A stretch of 64,000 nt of DNA from assembly GCF_003449015.1 (NCBI RefSeq), contig NZ_QRGD01000004.1:1-64000 (forward strand). The letters run 5' to 3'. Below, in pieces: positions 55,471 to 64,000 of the stretch. Under the pieces are notes generated by a model. It did no database searches. It saw only the letters and a program-made list of their open reading frames with translations, and was not told where the DNA came from. Position 1 is the stretch's first letter. Every line of letters starts with the position of its first letter. A program made the position numbers and the translations under genes. Source of the DNA: Aureibaculum luteum (GTDB taxonomy: Bacteria > Bacteroidota > Bacteroidia > Flavobacteriales > Flavobacteriaceae).

Positions 55471-57114
55471 ATGGCAATATCAATAAAAAAACTAAAACTT
55501 ATAATTTTTACTGTTTTTTTCAGTGTATCAGTACTCGCTATGGCACAAACGAGAGATACAATTTATTTATGGCCAGATGAAGTGCCAGGAGAAAGTCAAA
55601 AAAAACACATTGCAAAGCAAACTGAAAATGTATCGGGTAATGTCAAAAGACTAACCGATATCACAAACCCATCATTAACTGTTTATAAACCCAAAAAACA
55701 AAATGATGCTAAAGCCGGTATAATAATTTGCCCTGGAGGTGGCTATCAAATTTTAGCTATTGATAAAGAAGGTTATGAAATTGCTGAATGGTTAACTAGT
55801 TTAGGTTACACCGCTTTTGTTTTAGAATATAGAGTCCCGAAAAAAGAAAAAGGAGCTAAACAAGATTTACAAAGAGCTTTACGTTTGGTTCGAAGTAAAG
55901 CTAAAGAATTTAATTTAAATCCACATAAAATTGGAGTCATGGGATTTTCAGCTGGTGGACATCTATCAGCATTAGCTTCAACCAGTTTTCAGACCAATAC
56001 TTACGATAAAATAGATATTGCTGATAATGTATCTAGTCGCCCTAATTTTACAATGCTAATTTATCCTGCCTATTTAGATAGAGGTATAAACAAAACTATA
56101 GATCCTGCTTTTTATTTAGATAAAAACACTCCACCATTCTTTATTTTTGGAACGAGCGACGACCCTTATGGAAATAGTGGTTTAGTGATGGCTAAAGCTT
56201 TAAGAAATAATAAAGTTCCTGTTGAATTACATATGCTTGCCAAAGGCGGACACGGCTATGGTTTACGGCAAGGCAATTCCGCCGCAGAAACATGGCCAAA
56301 TCTTGCAGAAAAATGGATGAATAATTGGTTAAAATCAAGAGAAATAGCAAAATATGAACGCCAGTTAAATTTTCCAAAGAAAGAAGTATTAGTGACTAAC
56401 TTACCCCAAAAGAAAAAATTATGGGTGTTTCTAATGGCAGGTCAATCAAACATGGCTGGTCGTGGATTTGTTGAACCACAAGATACCATTACCTCAAAAC
56501 GCATTTTAACTATAAACAAAAATAATGACATAGTACTTGCTAAAGAGCCATTGCATTTTTATGAACCGAAATCGGGTGGTTTAGATTGCGGATTGTCATT
56601 TGCAAACAGTCTATTAAAGGAAATTCCTAAAGACGTATCAATATTGCTTATCCCTACTGCTGTAGGAGGAAGTTCTACCACTAAATGGTTAGGAGACTCC
56701 ATCCATAGAGATGTTAAATTACTCACTAATTTTAAAGAAAAAGTAAAATTAGCTCAAAAATATGGAACTGTAAAAGGTATACTTTGGCATCAAGGTGAAA
56801 GCGATGCAAATACAAATGATATTCCTAAATATGAAAATAATTTAAAACATTTATTTAAATCATTTAGAAGCTCTGTTAGAAGTAAAAAATTACCAATATT
56901 AGTCGGAGAACTTGGAGGGTATAGACCAGAAAGTGAGACCTGGAAAGCCATCAACAAAATTATAAATACCTATGCAAAAAAAGACAAATATACTTTTGTC
57001 ATAAGTACAGCTGATTTAATAGATAAAGGTGACAATTTACATTTTGATTCAGAGAGTCAACGAATCTTAGGTAAAAGATTTGCCAATTTTTATATTGAAA
57101 ATATCAATCCATAA
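55471..57114 (+). CDS. Two-domain esterase: alpha/beta hydrolase plus SGNH (CE6-like)
   Basis: This 547-residue exported protein contains two complete esterase domains. The first (about 28-290) is an alpha/beta hydrolase with ICPGGGYQILA, nucleophile Ser 160 in GFSAGG, Asp near 230 and His 261 in GGHGYG. The second (about 315-547) is an SGNH domain with nucleophile Ser 326 in MAGQSNMAG, WHQGESDAN and an Asp-His pair near the end (DNLHFDS). Both catalytic sets are intact. Likely role is removal of O-acetyl groups from the glycan, perhaps at two positions. Confidence 0.87.
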   Translation: MAISIKKLKLIIFTVFFSVSVLAMAQTRDTIYLWPDEVPGESQKKHIAKQTENVSGNVKRLTDITNPSLTVYKPKKQNDAKAGIIICPGGGYQILAIDKEGYEIAEWLTSLGYTAFVLEYRVPKKEKGAKQDLQRALRLVRSKAKEFNLNPHKIGVMGFSAGGHLSALASTSFQTNTYDKIDIADNVSSRPNFTMLIYPAYLDRGINKTIDPAFYLDKNTPPFFIFGTSDDPYGNSGLVMAKALRNNKVPVELHMLAKGGHGYGLRQGNSAAETWPNLAEKWMNNWLKSREIAKYERQLNFPKKEVLVTNLPQKKKLWVFLMAGQSNMAGRGFVEPQDTITSKRILTINKNNDIVLAKEPLHFYEPKSGGLDCGLSFANSLLKEIPKDVSILLIPTAVGGSSTTKWLGDSIHRDVKLLTNFKEKVKLAQKYGTVKGILWHQGESDANTNDIPKYENNLKHLFKSFRSSVRSKKLPILVGELGGYRPESETWKAINKIINTYAKKDKYTFVISTADLIDKGDNLHFDSESQRILGKRFANFYIENINP

Positions 57115-57124
57115 AAAAAATACG

Positions 57125-58198
57125 ATGTTTAAAAAGAATTACCAATTAGTTATGAAAATAATTTTTGTACTACTTTTTTTGGTTGGATGTAAAAGTAAAA
57201 ACGTTTATTTAAATGATATTCAAGTAATTGGCAGTCACAACTCTTATAAAATCCCTATTGAGAAACCGTTGTATGATTATTTAGAAAAAATAGATACAAA
57301 GAGAATGAAGGGTTTACAATATGGTCATATTTCATTAAGTAAGCAATTAGATTTGGGCTTACGGAATCTAGAATTAGATGTTTTTTATGACCCACAAGGT
57401 GGATATTTTTCAAACCCTAAGGGATTAGATATTGTAAAATTAACTGGACAAGAACCGTTGCCTTATGATAGTGAGGAGAAACTAAAATTACCTGGCTTAA
57501 AAATGTTTCATATCCAAGATATCGATTTCAGAAGTCATCATCTCCTTTTCACAGAAGGTTTAGAAGCCCTAAAAAAATGGTCTGATCTGCACCCTGACCA
57601 CTACCCTATTTCCATCTTAATTAACACAAAAGATCAAAAAGTTGATCAAACTAGAACCCCATTACCTTTTGATAAAAATGCACTAAATAGTTTAGATGAA
57701 GAAATCAAAAGTGTTTTTTCTCATTCAAAATTAATTATGCCTGATGATGTACGCAGAAACTTTAAAACTTTAGAGGAAGCTATTTTAAAAATCGGCTGGC
57801 CAGAACTAAATACTTTAAAAGGAAAATTTTTATTTGTGCTAGATGAAAAAGAAGAAAGAATCAATAGCTATTTGGACGGACACCCTTCTTTAAAAGGCAG
57901 AGTACTTTTTGTAAATAGCAAAGAAGGCAACCCTGAAGCTGCTTTTAGAATTATTAACGATCCAATTCAAAATTTTAATTATATCAAAGAGTTAGTTTCC
58001 AAAGGTTATATGGTAAGAACACGTGCAGATGCAGGAACGAAGGAAGCAAGAAATAGTAGTTATTTACGATTTGAAAAGGCTAAAGCATCTGGTGCACAAG
58101 TAATCTCTACAGATTATTACATACCCTCTACTTTATTTAAATCTGATTTTAAAGTAATATTTAATGATGGTAGTTATGAAAGAATTAAAAAGAATTAA
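57125..58198 (+). CDS. Calcium-dependent PI-PLC-like lipoprotein
   Basis: This protein of about 357 residues has lipobox Cys 22 (LFLVGC) and the fold of Streptomyces SaPLC1-like phosphatidylinositol-specific phospholipase C. Catalytic His 38 is in VIGSHNSYK, calcium ligands are in LELDVFYD (Glu 83, Asp 85), and the second His 129 is in MFHIQDIDF. Family enzymes cut phosphoinositides to release inositol phosphate. It sits just before the alpha-glucuronidase gene, with stop and next ATG 1 bp apart. The substrate in this locus is inferred. Confidence 0.85.
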   Translation: MFKKNYQLVMKIIFVLLFLVGCKSKNVYLNDIQVIGSHNSYKIPIEKPLYDYLEKIDTKRMKGLQYGHISLSKQLDLGLRNLELDVFYDPQGGYFSNPKGLDIVKLTGQEPLPYDSEEKLKLPGLKMFHIQDIDFRSHHLLFTEGLEALKKWSDLHPDHYPISILINTKDQKVDQTRTPLPFDKNALNSLDEEIKSVFSHSKLIMPDDVRRNFKTLEEAILKIGWPELNTLKGKFLFVLDEKEERINSYLDGHPSLKGRVLFVNSKEGNPEAAFRIINDPIQNFNYIKELVSKGYMVRTRADAGTKEARNSSYLRFEKAKASGAQVISTDYYIPSTLFKSDFKVIFNDGSYERIKKN

Positions 58199-58199
58199 G

Positions 58200-61160
58200 A
58201 TGTTTAGAAACAAATATTATTTGAAATTTGTACTTCTTGGGTTGTTGTTTTGTTTACAACTTAATGCACAAACTGCAATTAACTTTCCCTTAATTTCAGA
58301 TGAAAATAATGCCACATTACGCATTGACAAACGAGATGCCAAAGTAGTATCTATTGCTGCAGAAATGTTAATAGATGACATTTTTAAAGTAACTCAAAAA
58401 AAACTAGTAACTGATACTAAAAATAATCCTTATCAAATAATCGCAGGCACCTTAGGACAAAGTAAACTTATAGATCAGTTCGTTTCAAAACATAAGATTG
58501 ATGTCTCAAAAGTTTCTGGGAAATGGGAAACCTATACTATTCAAGTCATTGAGAATCCTTCAAAAGAAATTAAAAAAGCATTAGTAATTATAGGTTCTGA
58601 TCGAAGAGCAACTGCTTTTGGCCTCTTAGAATTATCAAGAATGATTGGTGTTTCTCCATGGGAATGGTGGGCAGATGCTGTCCCTACTAAAAAAGAAGAA
58701 TTAGTTATTCCAATAGTCACTACAACTTACGGTTCACCATCGGTAAAATATCGTGGTATCTTTTTAAATGATGAAGATTGGGGATTACAACGTTGGGCAG
58801 CTTTAAATTTTGAGCCTGAAACCGGTGATATTGGGCCTAAAACATATGCGAAAGTTTTTGAATTACTATTGCGTTTACGAGCCAATACTATTTGGCCCGC
58901 CATGCATAAATGTACCAAAGCATTTTACCATTATCCTAAAAACAAGGAAGTAGCTGATGATTATGCCATTGTTATCGGGAGTTCGCATGCAGAACCCATG
59001 TTGTGCAACATTAATGCAGAATGGAATCACGAAAGTATGGGAGAATATCGATATGATACTAATGCCGAAGTCATAAAGGATTTATTTAAAAAACGAGCTA
59101 AAGAAACTCAAAATTTTGATGGAATTTACACTGTTGGTATGCGTGGAGAGCATGATTCACCTATGATTGTTGGTGAAGATAATACAGACGCTCAGGTTTC
59201 TTTATTAGAACAAGTAATTGCTGACCAAAGAGCTATTCTTAACAAATATTCTAAAAATGGTGTTGATAAACCCCAAGCGTTCGTGCCTTACAAAGAAGTA
59301 TTACATTATTACCAAAGTGGATTAAAATTACCAGAAGATATAACCCTAGTTTGGACAGACGATAATTATGGGTATATCCGTCAATTAAGTAATCCTGATG
59401 AACAATCACGTTCAGGTGGAGCCGGTGTTTATTATCACACTTCATATTGGGGAAGACCACATGATTATTTATGGTTAAACTCTACAAACCCTGTTTTAAT
59501 GTGGGAAGAAATGTCTAAAGCTTATGAGTTCAAATCGCAAGATTTATGGATACTAAATTGTGGAGATATTAAGCCACATGAATACAGTATCGAATTATTT
59601 TTAGACATGGCGTGGAATATGAATGATTTCAAAAAAAATAAAGATATCAGTAAACATCAAACAAGCTGGGCTTCAAGAGAATTTGGTGCTAAAAATGCTA
59701 CAAGCATTTCTAATTTAATGCATTCATACTATACGTTGGCGTTTAAAAGACGACCAGAATTTATGGCGTGGAGTCAAGTAGAACCTGTTACTAAATCAAA
59801 TCCTACAGAATTTACGCAATACCATTATGGAGACGAAGTTTCTCAACGAATTACTGACTATCAGAATTTAATTAATGACGCTACTGCAATAAAATCTAAA
59901 ATTTCAAAAGAACAGCAAGATGCCTTTTATCAATTAGTCTATTACCCCGTTATTGGTGCTGCAAATTTAAACCACAAATGGTTATATGCGTATAAAAATA
60001 AATTCTTAGCAACACAAGGAAGACAAAGTGCTATGGATTTTGGAGACAAATCAGCCCTTGCTTATAAAGCTATCATAAAAGAAACCAACTATTTTAATAA
60101 AACAATGAAGAATGGAAAATGGGATCATATTATGAGTATGGCTCCAAGGCATTTACCTGTATTCTCAAAACCTTCTTACACTGCTCCTACTCAAAGTAAA
60201 ATTCCAGAATTAGGTTTAGCTTTAGAAAGTTACCAAATGGAGGTAAACAATTCAGTTATCAATAGTTATGCTGATGTACTTCCTGTTTTTAATTCATATA
60301 CCAAAAACAGTTATTTTCTAGATGTTTTTCTAAAAGGTAATGGCGAATTAACATGGCAAGCTAAGCCTAAGGCCGACTGGATTAAAATAAGTAAAGTAGA
60401 CGGAAAACTCAATAAAAACAATCTTGAAGAACGGCTTTGGGTAACTATAGATTGGGAAAAAGTACCAAAAGGTGAAGCTAAAAAAGAAGCCCCTTTAGGG
60501 CACGATTATCAATTAATTCCACCAAGTTACAAAGTCAATTCTGCTATAGATTTTATATCTAATGACACAATAATTACCGTTGGTGTATCCGTATTTAATC
60601 CAAAACTAGAGGCGTTAAATAATTATAAAGGTTTCATTGAAGACAAAGGTTTTGTATCTATAAATGCAGAAAATTATTCACGTAAAAATGATGGAAAGGA
60701 AGCAAAATGGGAAATTTATCATGGATTAGGATATTCGGATAATGTTAGTGTTGCATTGCCTAGAACGGCAAAGTCACAAATTACAATAGAAAATATTGTA
60801 AAAAATAGTCCTGTTTTGGAATATGATTTTTATACCTTTAATTTTGGTGACGTTAATGTAAATGTACAAGCAATACCCACACATGCTTTTTTTAAAGATA
60901 GAGGTGTTAGATGTGCCGTTTCTATTGACGATGCTGAGCCTGTACTACTCGATTTTCAAACGTTTGGAAGAAGTGATAATTGGAAAAAAAATGTGTTAAA
61001 GAATGCCACAATTCAAGTTGGAAAACAAGTTGTAAATAAGGCTGGAAAACATACACTAAAAATTTGGATGGTAGACCCGGGTGTAATGCTTGATCAAATT
61101 CTTATTGATTTAGGGGGTTGGAAAAATTCTTATGCCTTTCCTCAAGAAACAAAAATGTAA
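58200..61160 (+). CDS. GH115-family alpha-glucuronidase
   Basis: This 986-residue exported enzyme has the GH115 pattern: an N-terminal alpha-glucuronidase-like domain with IIGSDRRATAFGLLELSRMIGVSPWEWWAD, then YRGIFLNDEDWGLQRWA, RLRANTIWPAMHKCTKAF and RGEHDSPM. C-terminal beta domains follow. GH115 enzymes release glucuronate or methylglucuronate from terminal or internal alpha-1,2 links in xylans and arabinogalactans. An in-frame start upstream (58164) overlaps the previous gene; the ATG at 58200 follows its stop by 1 bp and suits translational coupling. Confidence 0.93.
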   Translation: MFRNKYYLKFVLLGLLFCLQLNAQTAINFPLISDENNATLRIDKRDAKVVSIAAEMLIDDIFKVTQKKLVTDTKNNPYQIIAGTLGQSKLIDQFVSKHKIDVSKVSGKWETYTIQVIENPSKEIKKALVIIGSDRRATAFGLLELSRMIGVSPWEWWADAVPTKKEELVIPIVTTTYGSPSVKYRGIFLNDEDWGLQRWAALNFEPETGDIGPKTYAKVFELLLRLRANTIWPAMHKCTKAFYHYPKNKEVADDYAIVIGSSHAEPMLCNINAEWNHESMGEYRYDTNAEVIKDLFKKRAKETQNFDGIYTVGMRGEHDSPMIVGEDNTDAQVSLLEQVIADQRAILNKYSKNGVDKPQAFVPYKEVLHYYQSGLKLPEDITLVWTDDNYGYIRQLSNPDEQSRSGGAGVYYHTSYWGRPHDYLWLNSTNPVLMWEEMSKAYEFKSQDLWILNCGDIKPHEYSIELFLDMAWNMNDFKKNKDISKHQTSWASREFGAKNATSISNLMHSYYTLAFKRRPEFMAWSQVEPVTKSNPTEFTQYHYGDEVSQRITDYQNLINDATAIKSKISKEQQDAFYQLVYYPVIGAANLNHKWLYAYKNKFLATQGRQSAMDFGDKSALAYKAIIKETNYFNKTMKNGKWDHIMSMAPRHLPVFSKPSYTAPTQSKIPELGLALESYQMEVNNSVINSYADVLPVFNSYTKNSYFLDVFLKGNGELTWQAKPKADWIKISKVDGKLNKNNLEERLWVTIDWEKVPKGEAKKEAPLGHDYQLIPPSYKVNSAIDFISNDTIITVGVSVFNPKLEALNNYKGFIEDKGFVSINAENYSRKNDGKEAKWEIYHGLGYSDNVSVALPRTAKSQITIENIVKNSPVLEYDFYTFNFGDVNVNVQAIPTHAFFKDRGVRCAVSIDDAEPVLLDFQTFGRSDNWKKNVLKNATIQVGKQVVNKAGKHTLKIWMVDPGVMLDQILIDLGGWKNSYAFPQETKM

Positions 61161-61181
61161 AAAAGTATTCAATTGAATTTA

Positions 61182-63032
61182 ATGTTAAAATTTTCACCTC
61201 TGTTCTTCTTATTATTACTTGCATTTTCATGCAAGAAAGACAATGAGGTTTCCAATAATAATAATATTCAAATTGCTTTTTTAAGTGATGTTCATTTACA
61301 AGATATTTATGGTGAATTTTCAGACACAGATTATAAAGGTGTATTAAATCCCAAAACAAATAAATATACTTTAGCAAGAACGATGCAATCACAGTTGCAA
61401 TCTACACGATTATTTAACGAAAATTATTTTGCCTTTTTAGCAGCTTTAGACGATGTGGTTAAAAAAAATGTGAAATATGTAGTTTTACCCGGCGATTTCA
61501 GTGATGATGGACAAGCCATAAATATAAGAGGCTTAAAACATATACTAAACAAGTATACTAAAAATCATGGTATTCAATTTATCATAACTACAGGTAATCA
61601 CGATCCTGTTCGTCCCTTTTATCAAGATGCTGGCAAACGAGATTTCTTAGGAGAACATGGTAAAAAACAACCCATTTTTAGTACTTCAGAAATTTATACC
61701 AAAAGAGATTCTAGTGCATTACCTGTGGTAATTACAAAAGATATTGCAAAATTAGGTTACAAAGAAATACTTACGGAACTAAAAGATTTTGGTTTTTACC
61801 CTAAATCTTCAGATGTCTATTGGGAAACACCATTTACTAATTATCTTTATAAAGATTATACTTTTGAAAATGCCTTAAAAATATCGTCTTTAAGCAAAAG
61901 AAACTACATTGTTTCTGCCACTAACAATACCATTCCAGATGTTAGTTACCTCGTAGAACCTGCAGATGATTTATGGTTTTTAGCAATAGATGCCAACGTG
62001 TATGTACCTATACATAACATTTCAGAAACGTCTAAAAACCCTAAAGATTACAGTAACGCAAGTGTAGGGTACAACCACGTTTTGACCCATAAAAAACACT
62101 TATTTAAATGGCTTCAATCAGTAACTGAACGTGCCGAAAAATTGGGTAAAACACTAATCGTATTTAGTCATTATCCTACCATTGATTTTAATGATGATGC
62201 CTCAACAGAAATAAAGGAATTATTTGGTAAAGACAAGATGCAAATGCATCGACTTCCCGATGAGTCTGTTGCCGATTTCTTTATTAAAGCGGGTATAAAA
62301 GTTCATTTTGGTGGACATATGCATATCAATGATACTGGGTATAGAAGCACAAATTTAGGTAGTTTAATAAATATTCAAATCCCATCCCTAGCAGCTTATG
62401 TACCCGCTTATAAATTACTTACAATTAAAGATAAAAACGTTTATGAAATTGAGACAATTGTAATTGATAGTGTGCCCAATTTTACATCTTTATTTCCTCT
62501 ATATGAAGCCGAATTTGAACATTTAAAAAGTGAAGCAGAGAATACGATTTGGAATAAAAACATTTTAAATACTACTACCTATAAGGACTTTACTGAATTT
62601 CATTTAAAAGAATTGGTTAGACTCCGATTTTTAATAAAGGATTGGCCTCTTGAATTTAGAGAATTGTTGATCAATTCGTCAGGGAAAAAATTACTGCAAT
62701 TTGGTTTTAAAGATGACGTCAGTTATAATAACTTTAAGCGAGAAATGACTGCAAAAAATATTGACATTGAATCATATGAAAAATGGAATGGATTAGACAT
62801 GATTCATGACTTTTATAAAATAAAAAATGCTGATGAATTGGCATTTACTGATATTGACAAAAATCGGTTAGAAGCTTATAAAATTGTCTGCAATCAATTA
62901 AAAAATTCTGACAATCCACAATTAAAATTATGGGCACAACTATTTTTAAAAATGTGTCAAGGAGAACCTTCAAATCACTTCCAAATAAATTTAGATTCAA
63001 ATACTATAAAACGGTTAAAAACCTTATATTAG
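61182..63032 (+). CDS. Calcineurin-like metallophosphoesterase lipoprotein
   Basis: This protein of about 616 residues has a lipobox Cys (LAFSC) and the metallophosphoesterase motifs: FLSDVHL, GDFSDDG, TTGNHDP, FSHYP and GGHMHIND, which hold two metal ions. It would hydrolyse phosphoesters at the cell envelope. In the present gene order, after PI-PLC-like and GH115 proteins, a role in removing phosphate from inositol phosphate or phosphoglycans is plausible. The last 150 residues are helical and unassigned. An upstream TTG (61173) is less likely than this ATG. Confidence 0.88.
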   Translation: MLKFSPLFFLLLLAFSCKKDNEVSNNNNIQIAFLSDVHLQDIYGEFSDTDYKGVLNPKTNKYTLARTMQSQLQSTRLFNENYFAFLAALDDVVKKNVKYVVLPGDFSDDGQAINIRGLKHILNKYTKNHGIQFIITTGNHDPVRPFYQDAGKRDFLGEHGKKQPIFSTSEIYTKRDSSALPVVITKDIAKLGYKEILTELKDFGFYPKSSDVYWETPFTNYLYKDYTFENALKISSLSKRNYIVSATNNTIPDVSYLVEPADDLWFLAIDANVYVPIHNISETSKNPKDYSNASVGYNHVLTHKKHLFKWLQSVTERAEKLGKTLIVFSHYPTIDFNDDASTEIKELFGKDKMQMHRLPDESVADFFIKAGIKVHFGGHMHINDTGYRSTNLGSLINIQIPSLAAYVPAYKLLTIKDKNVYEIETIVIDSVPNFTSLFPLYEAEFEHLKSEAENTIWNKNILNTTTYKDFTEFHLKELVRLRFLIKDWPLEFRELLINSSGKKLLQFGFKDDVSYNNFKREMTAKNIDIESYEKWNGLDMIHDFYKIKNADELAFTDIDKNRLEAYKIVCNQLKNSDNPQLKLWAQLFLKMCQGEPSNHFQINLDSNTIKRLKTLY

Positions 63033-63077
63033 TTTCAAAGTATATATTCAATTTAAGTGGAAAATTTTTTAAACTTT

Positions 63078-64000
63078 ATGAAGAGATTTTTATTCGTTTT
63101 TATACTTGCTATCTGTACTCAAAGTGGTGCTCAAGATTTAAAATTTGAACATTACAATGATAATGATGGTCTCTCTCATAATTCAGTAAGGCATATTGTT
63201 CAAGATGGTAAAGGCTTTTTATGGCTGGGTACATTTTCAGGCTTAAATAGATTTGACGGTTATGAATTTAAGACCTATTTAAGTAACTCAAACACCAAAA
63301 ATGAATTATATAATGATGATATAACAGTTCTAAAACTTGATGAGGAATCCAATAATTTATGGATTGGCACTAGAAAAGGGTTAACCCGATTAGAACTAGA
63401 AACGCAAACATTCACTACATTTTTACCAGATATAAATAACCCAGGCACTTTTCCTGATGAAGAGATTCGTTCGGTATATGTAGATGAATTTAAAAGAATT
63501 TGGGTAGGAACCAAAAGTGCAGGTTTATTTCTATTCTTTCCTGACGAAAATAGGTTTGAAAAAGTTGAATTACCGGGATATAATTATATTAAAGAAATAT
63601 TTGAGGATAAAAATGGTAATATTTGGGTAGGTTCCTATGATACCGCATCAATTGCCAAGTTAAAATTAAATAGTACTGGTGAAATTACAGAAGTAAACAA
63701 TTACACCTTATCAATTCCCAATTCATTTGCTATAAACCCCTATATTAATTTTATATATGAGGATGATAAATCTGATATTTTTGTTGGAACTCGTGAAGGA
63801 CTTTATAAGCACAATAAAGAAACAAATACTTTTGATAATTTATATATTAACAATAACAAGATAAGAGATAATTTAGGTCCTTATTTTCTTTCAGTAGCTC
63901 GTGCTCCTGATGGTAGATATTGGGTTGGTACTTTAGGTGGTTTGTTAGTTTGTAATCAATTGGAAGATATTGCAAAAGGAGATTTTCAATGGCACTATTC
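63078..64000 (+). CDS. Hybrid two-component sensor (HTCS), 5' part
   Basis: The gene runs off the window after about 307 codons. It has a signal peptide (ending near SGAQD) and repeated beta-propeller Reg_prop motifs: GLSHNSVRHIVQDGKGFLWLGT, LWIGTRKGL, IWVGTKSAGLF, GNIWVGS and YWVGTLGG. This is the periplasmic sensor of hybrid two-component regulators, which bind breakdown products of a glycan and turn on the neighbouring locus. Kinase, receiver and AraC output domains are expected beyond the edge. Confidence 0.9.
   Translation, partial: MKRFLFVFILAICTQSGAQDLKFEHYNDNDGLSHNSVRHIVQDGKGFLWLGTFSGLNRFDGYEFKTYLSNSNTKNELYNDDITVLKLDEESNNLWIGTRKGLTRLELETQTFTTFLPDINNPGTFPDEEIRSVYVDEFKRIWVGTKSAGLFLFFPDENRFEKVELPGYNYIKEIFEDKNGNIWVGSYDTASIAKLKLNSTGEITEVNNYTLSIPNSFAINPYINFIYEDDKSDIFVGTREGLYKHNKETNTFDNLYINNNKIRDNLGPYFLSVARAPDGRYWVGTLGGLLVCNQLEDIAKGDFQWHY

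Noticed and set aside
28758-64000. Simple xylan utilization locus
   Set aside because: GH115 and GH43 would fit, but no xylanase (GH10, GH11 or GH8) is seen, and PI-PLC, MIOX, GH92 and fucosidases are not explained by xylan.

Overview
The window looks like chromosomal DNA of a marine-type member of the Flavobacteriaceae (Bacteroidota). It is AT-rich, has SusC/SusD proteins, lipoprotein-type signal peptides, a TAnnTTTG-type promoter, weak Shine-Dalgarno signals and a hybrid two-component regulator next to glycoside hydrolases. No rRNA, tRNA or CRISPR array was found.

Positions 1-6100 are an accessory, cassette-like region. Small unrelated genes (a DUF4143 ATPase, a DUF6933-like protein, an unknown protein, a YkgJ-type cysteine-cluster protein) are separated by strongly folded non-coding segments. 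An IS110-family element with a structured left end (candidate bridge RNA) lies inside one such segment. It is followed by a probable stand-alone ncRNA with promoter and terminator, and by about 1.1 kb of tandem REP-like palindromes built on a 151-bp unit.

Positions 6150-28040 are mostly housekeeping and stress genes: a TIGR01212 radical SAM protein, a YciF-like ferritin-fold protein, a GH3 (auxin-type) acyl adenylase, an HExxH protein, a BLUF blue-light sensor, CsbD, small membrane proteins (two Lmo0937-like, one DUF1328), a PA2169-type four-helix protein, two AraC regulators, a histidine kinase with a response regulator, an App1-like phosphatase, an exonuclease/GIY-YIG fusion, HPF, an aldehyde dehydrogenase, an ArsC-fold protein, an AI-2E family permease and a YihY protein. 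Three places show gene decay: two adjacent AsmA/DUF748-type genes broken by frameshifts and a stop, and a C-terminal remnant of a type IB topoisomerase.

Positions 28750-64000 (continuing past the edge) are one large polysaccharide utilization locus. The first block has a two-domain DUF1080 lipoprotein, two exported Gfo/Idh/MocA oxidoreductases, a GH78-like rhamnosidase, a sialate-O-acetylesterase-like enzyme and GH43. A divergent pair follows: myo-inositol oxygenase plus a sodium/solute symporter. The second block has SusC, SusD, a divergent GH115-like lipoprotein, GH92, GH29, GH3-PA14, GH29, a two-domain esterase, a PI-PLC-like lipoprotein, GH115 alpha-glucuronidase, a metallophosphoesterase, and the start of a hybrid two-component sensor.

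The most interesting inference is that this locus handles an inositol-phosphate-linked glycan, such as glycosylinositol phosphorylceramide headgroups or GPI-anchored arabinogalactan protein. PI-PLC-like and phosphatase functions would cut the lipid phosphate. The glycosidases would strip mannose, fucose, rhamnose and glucuronate. Inositol oxygenase would turn the released inositol into glucuronate, the same product that GH115 yields. The substrate is not proven by sequence.
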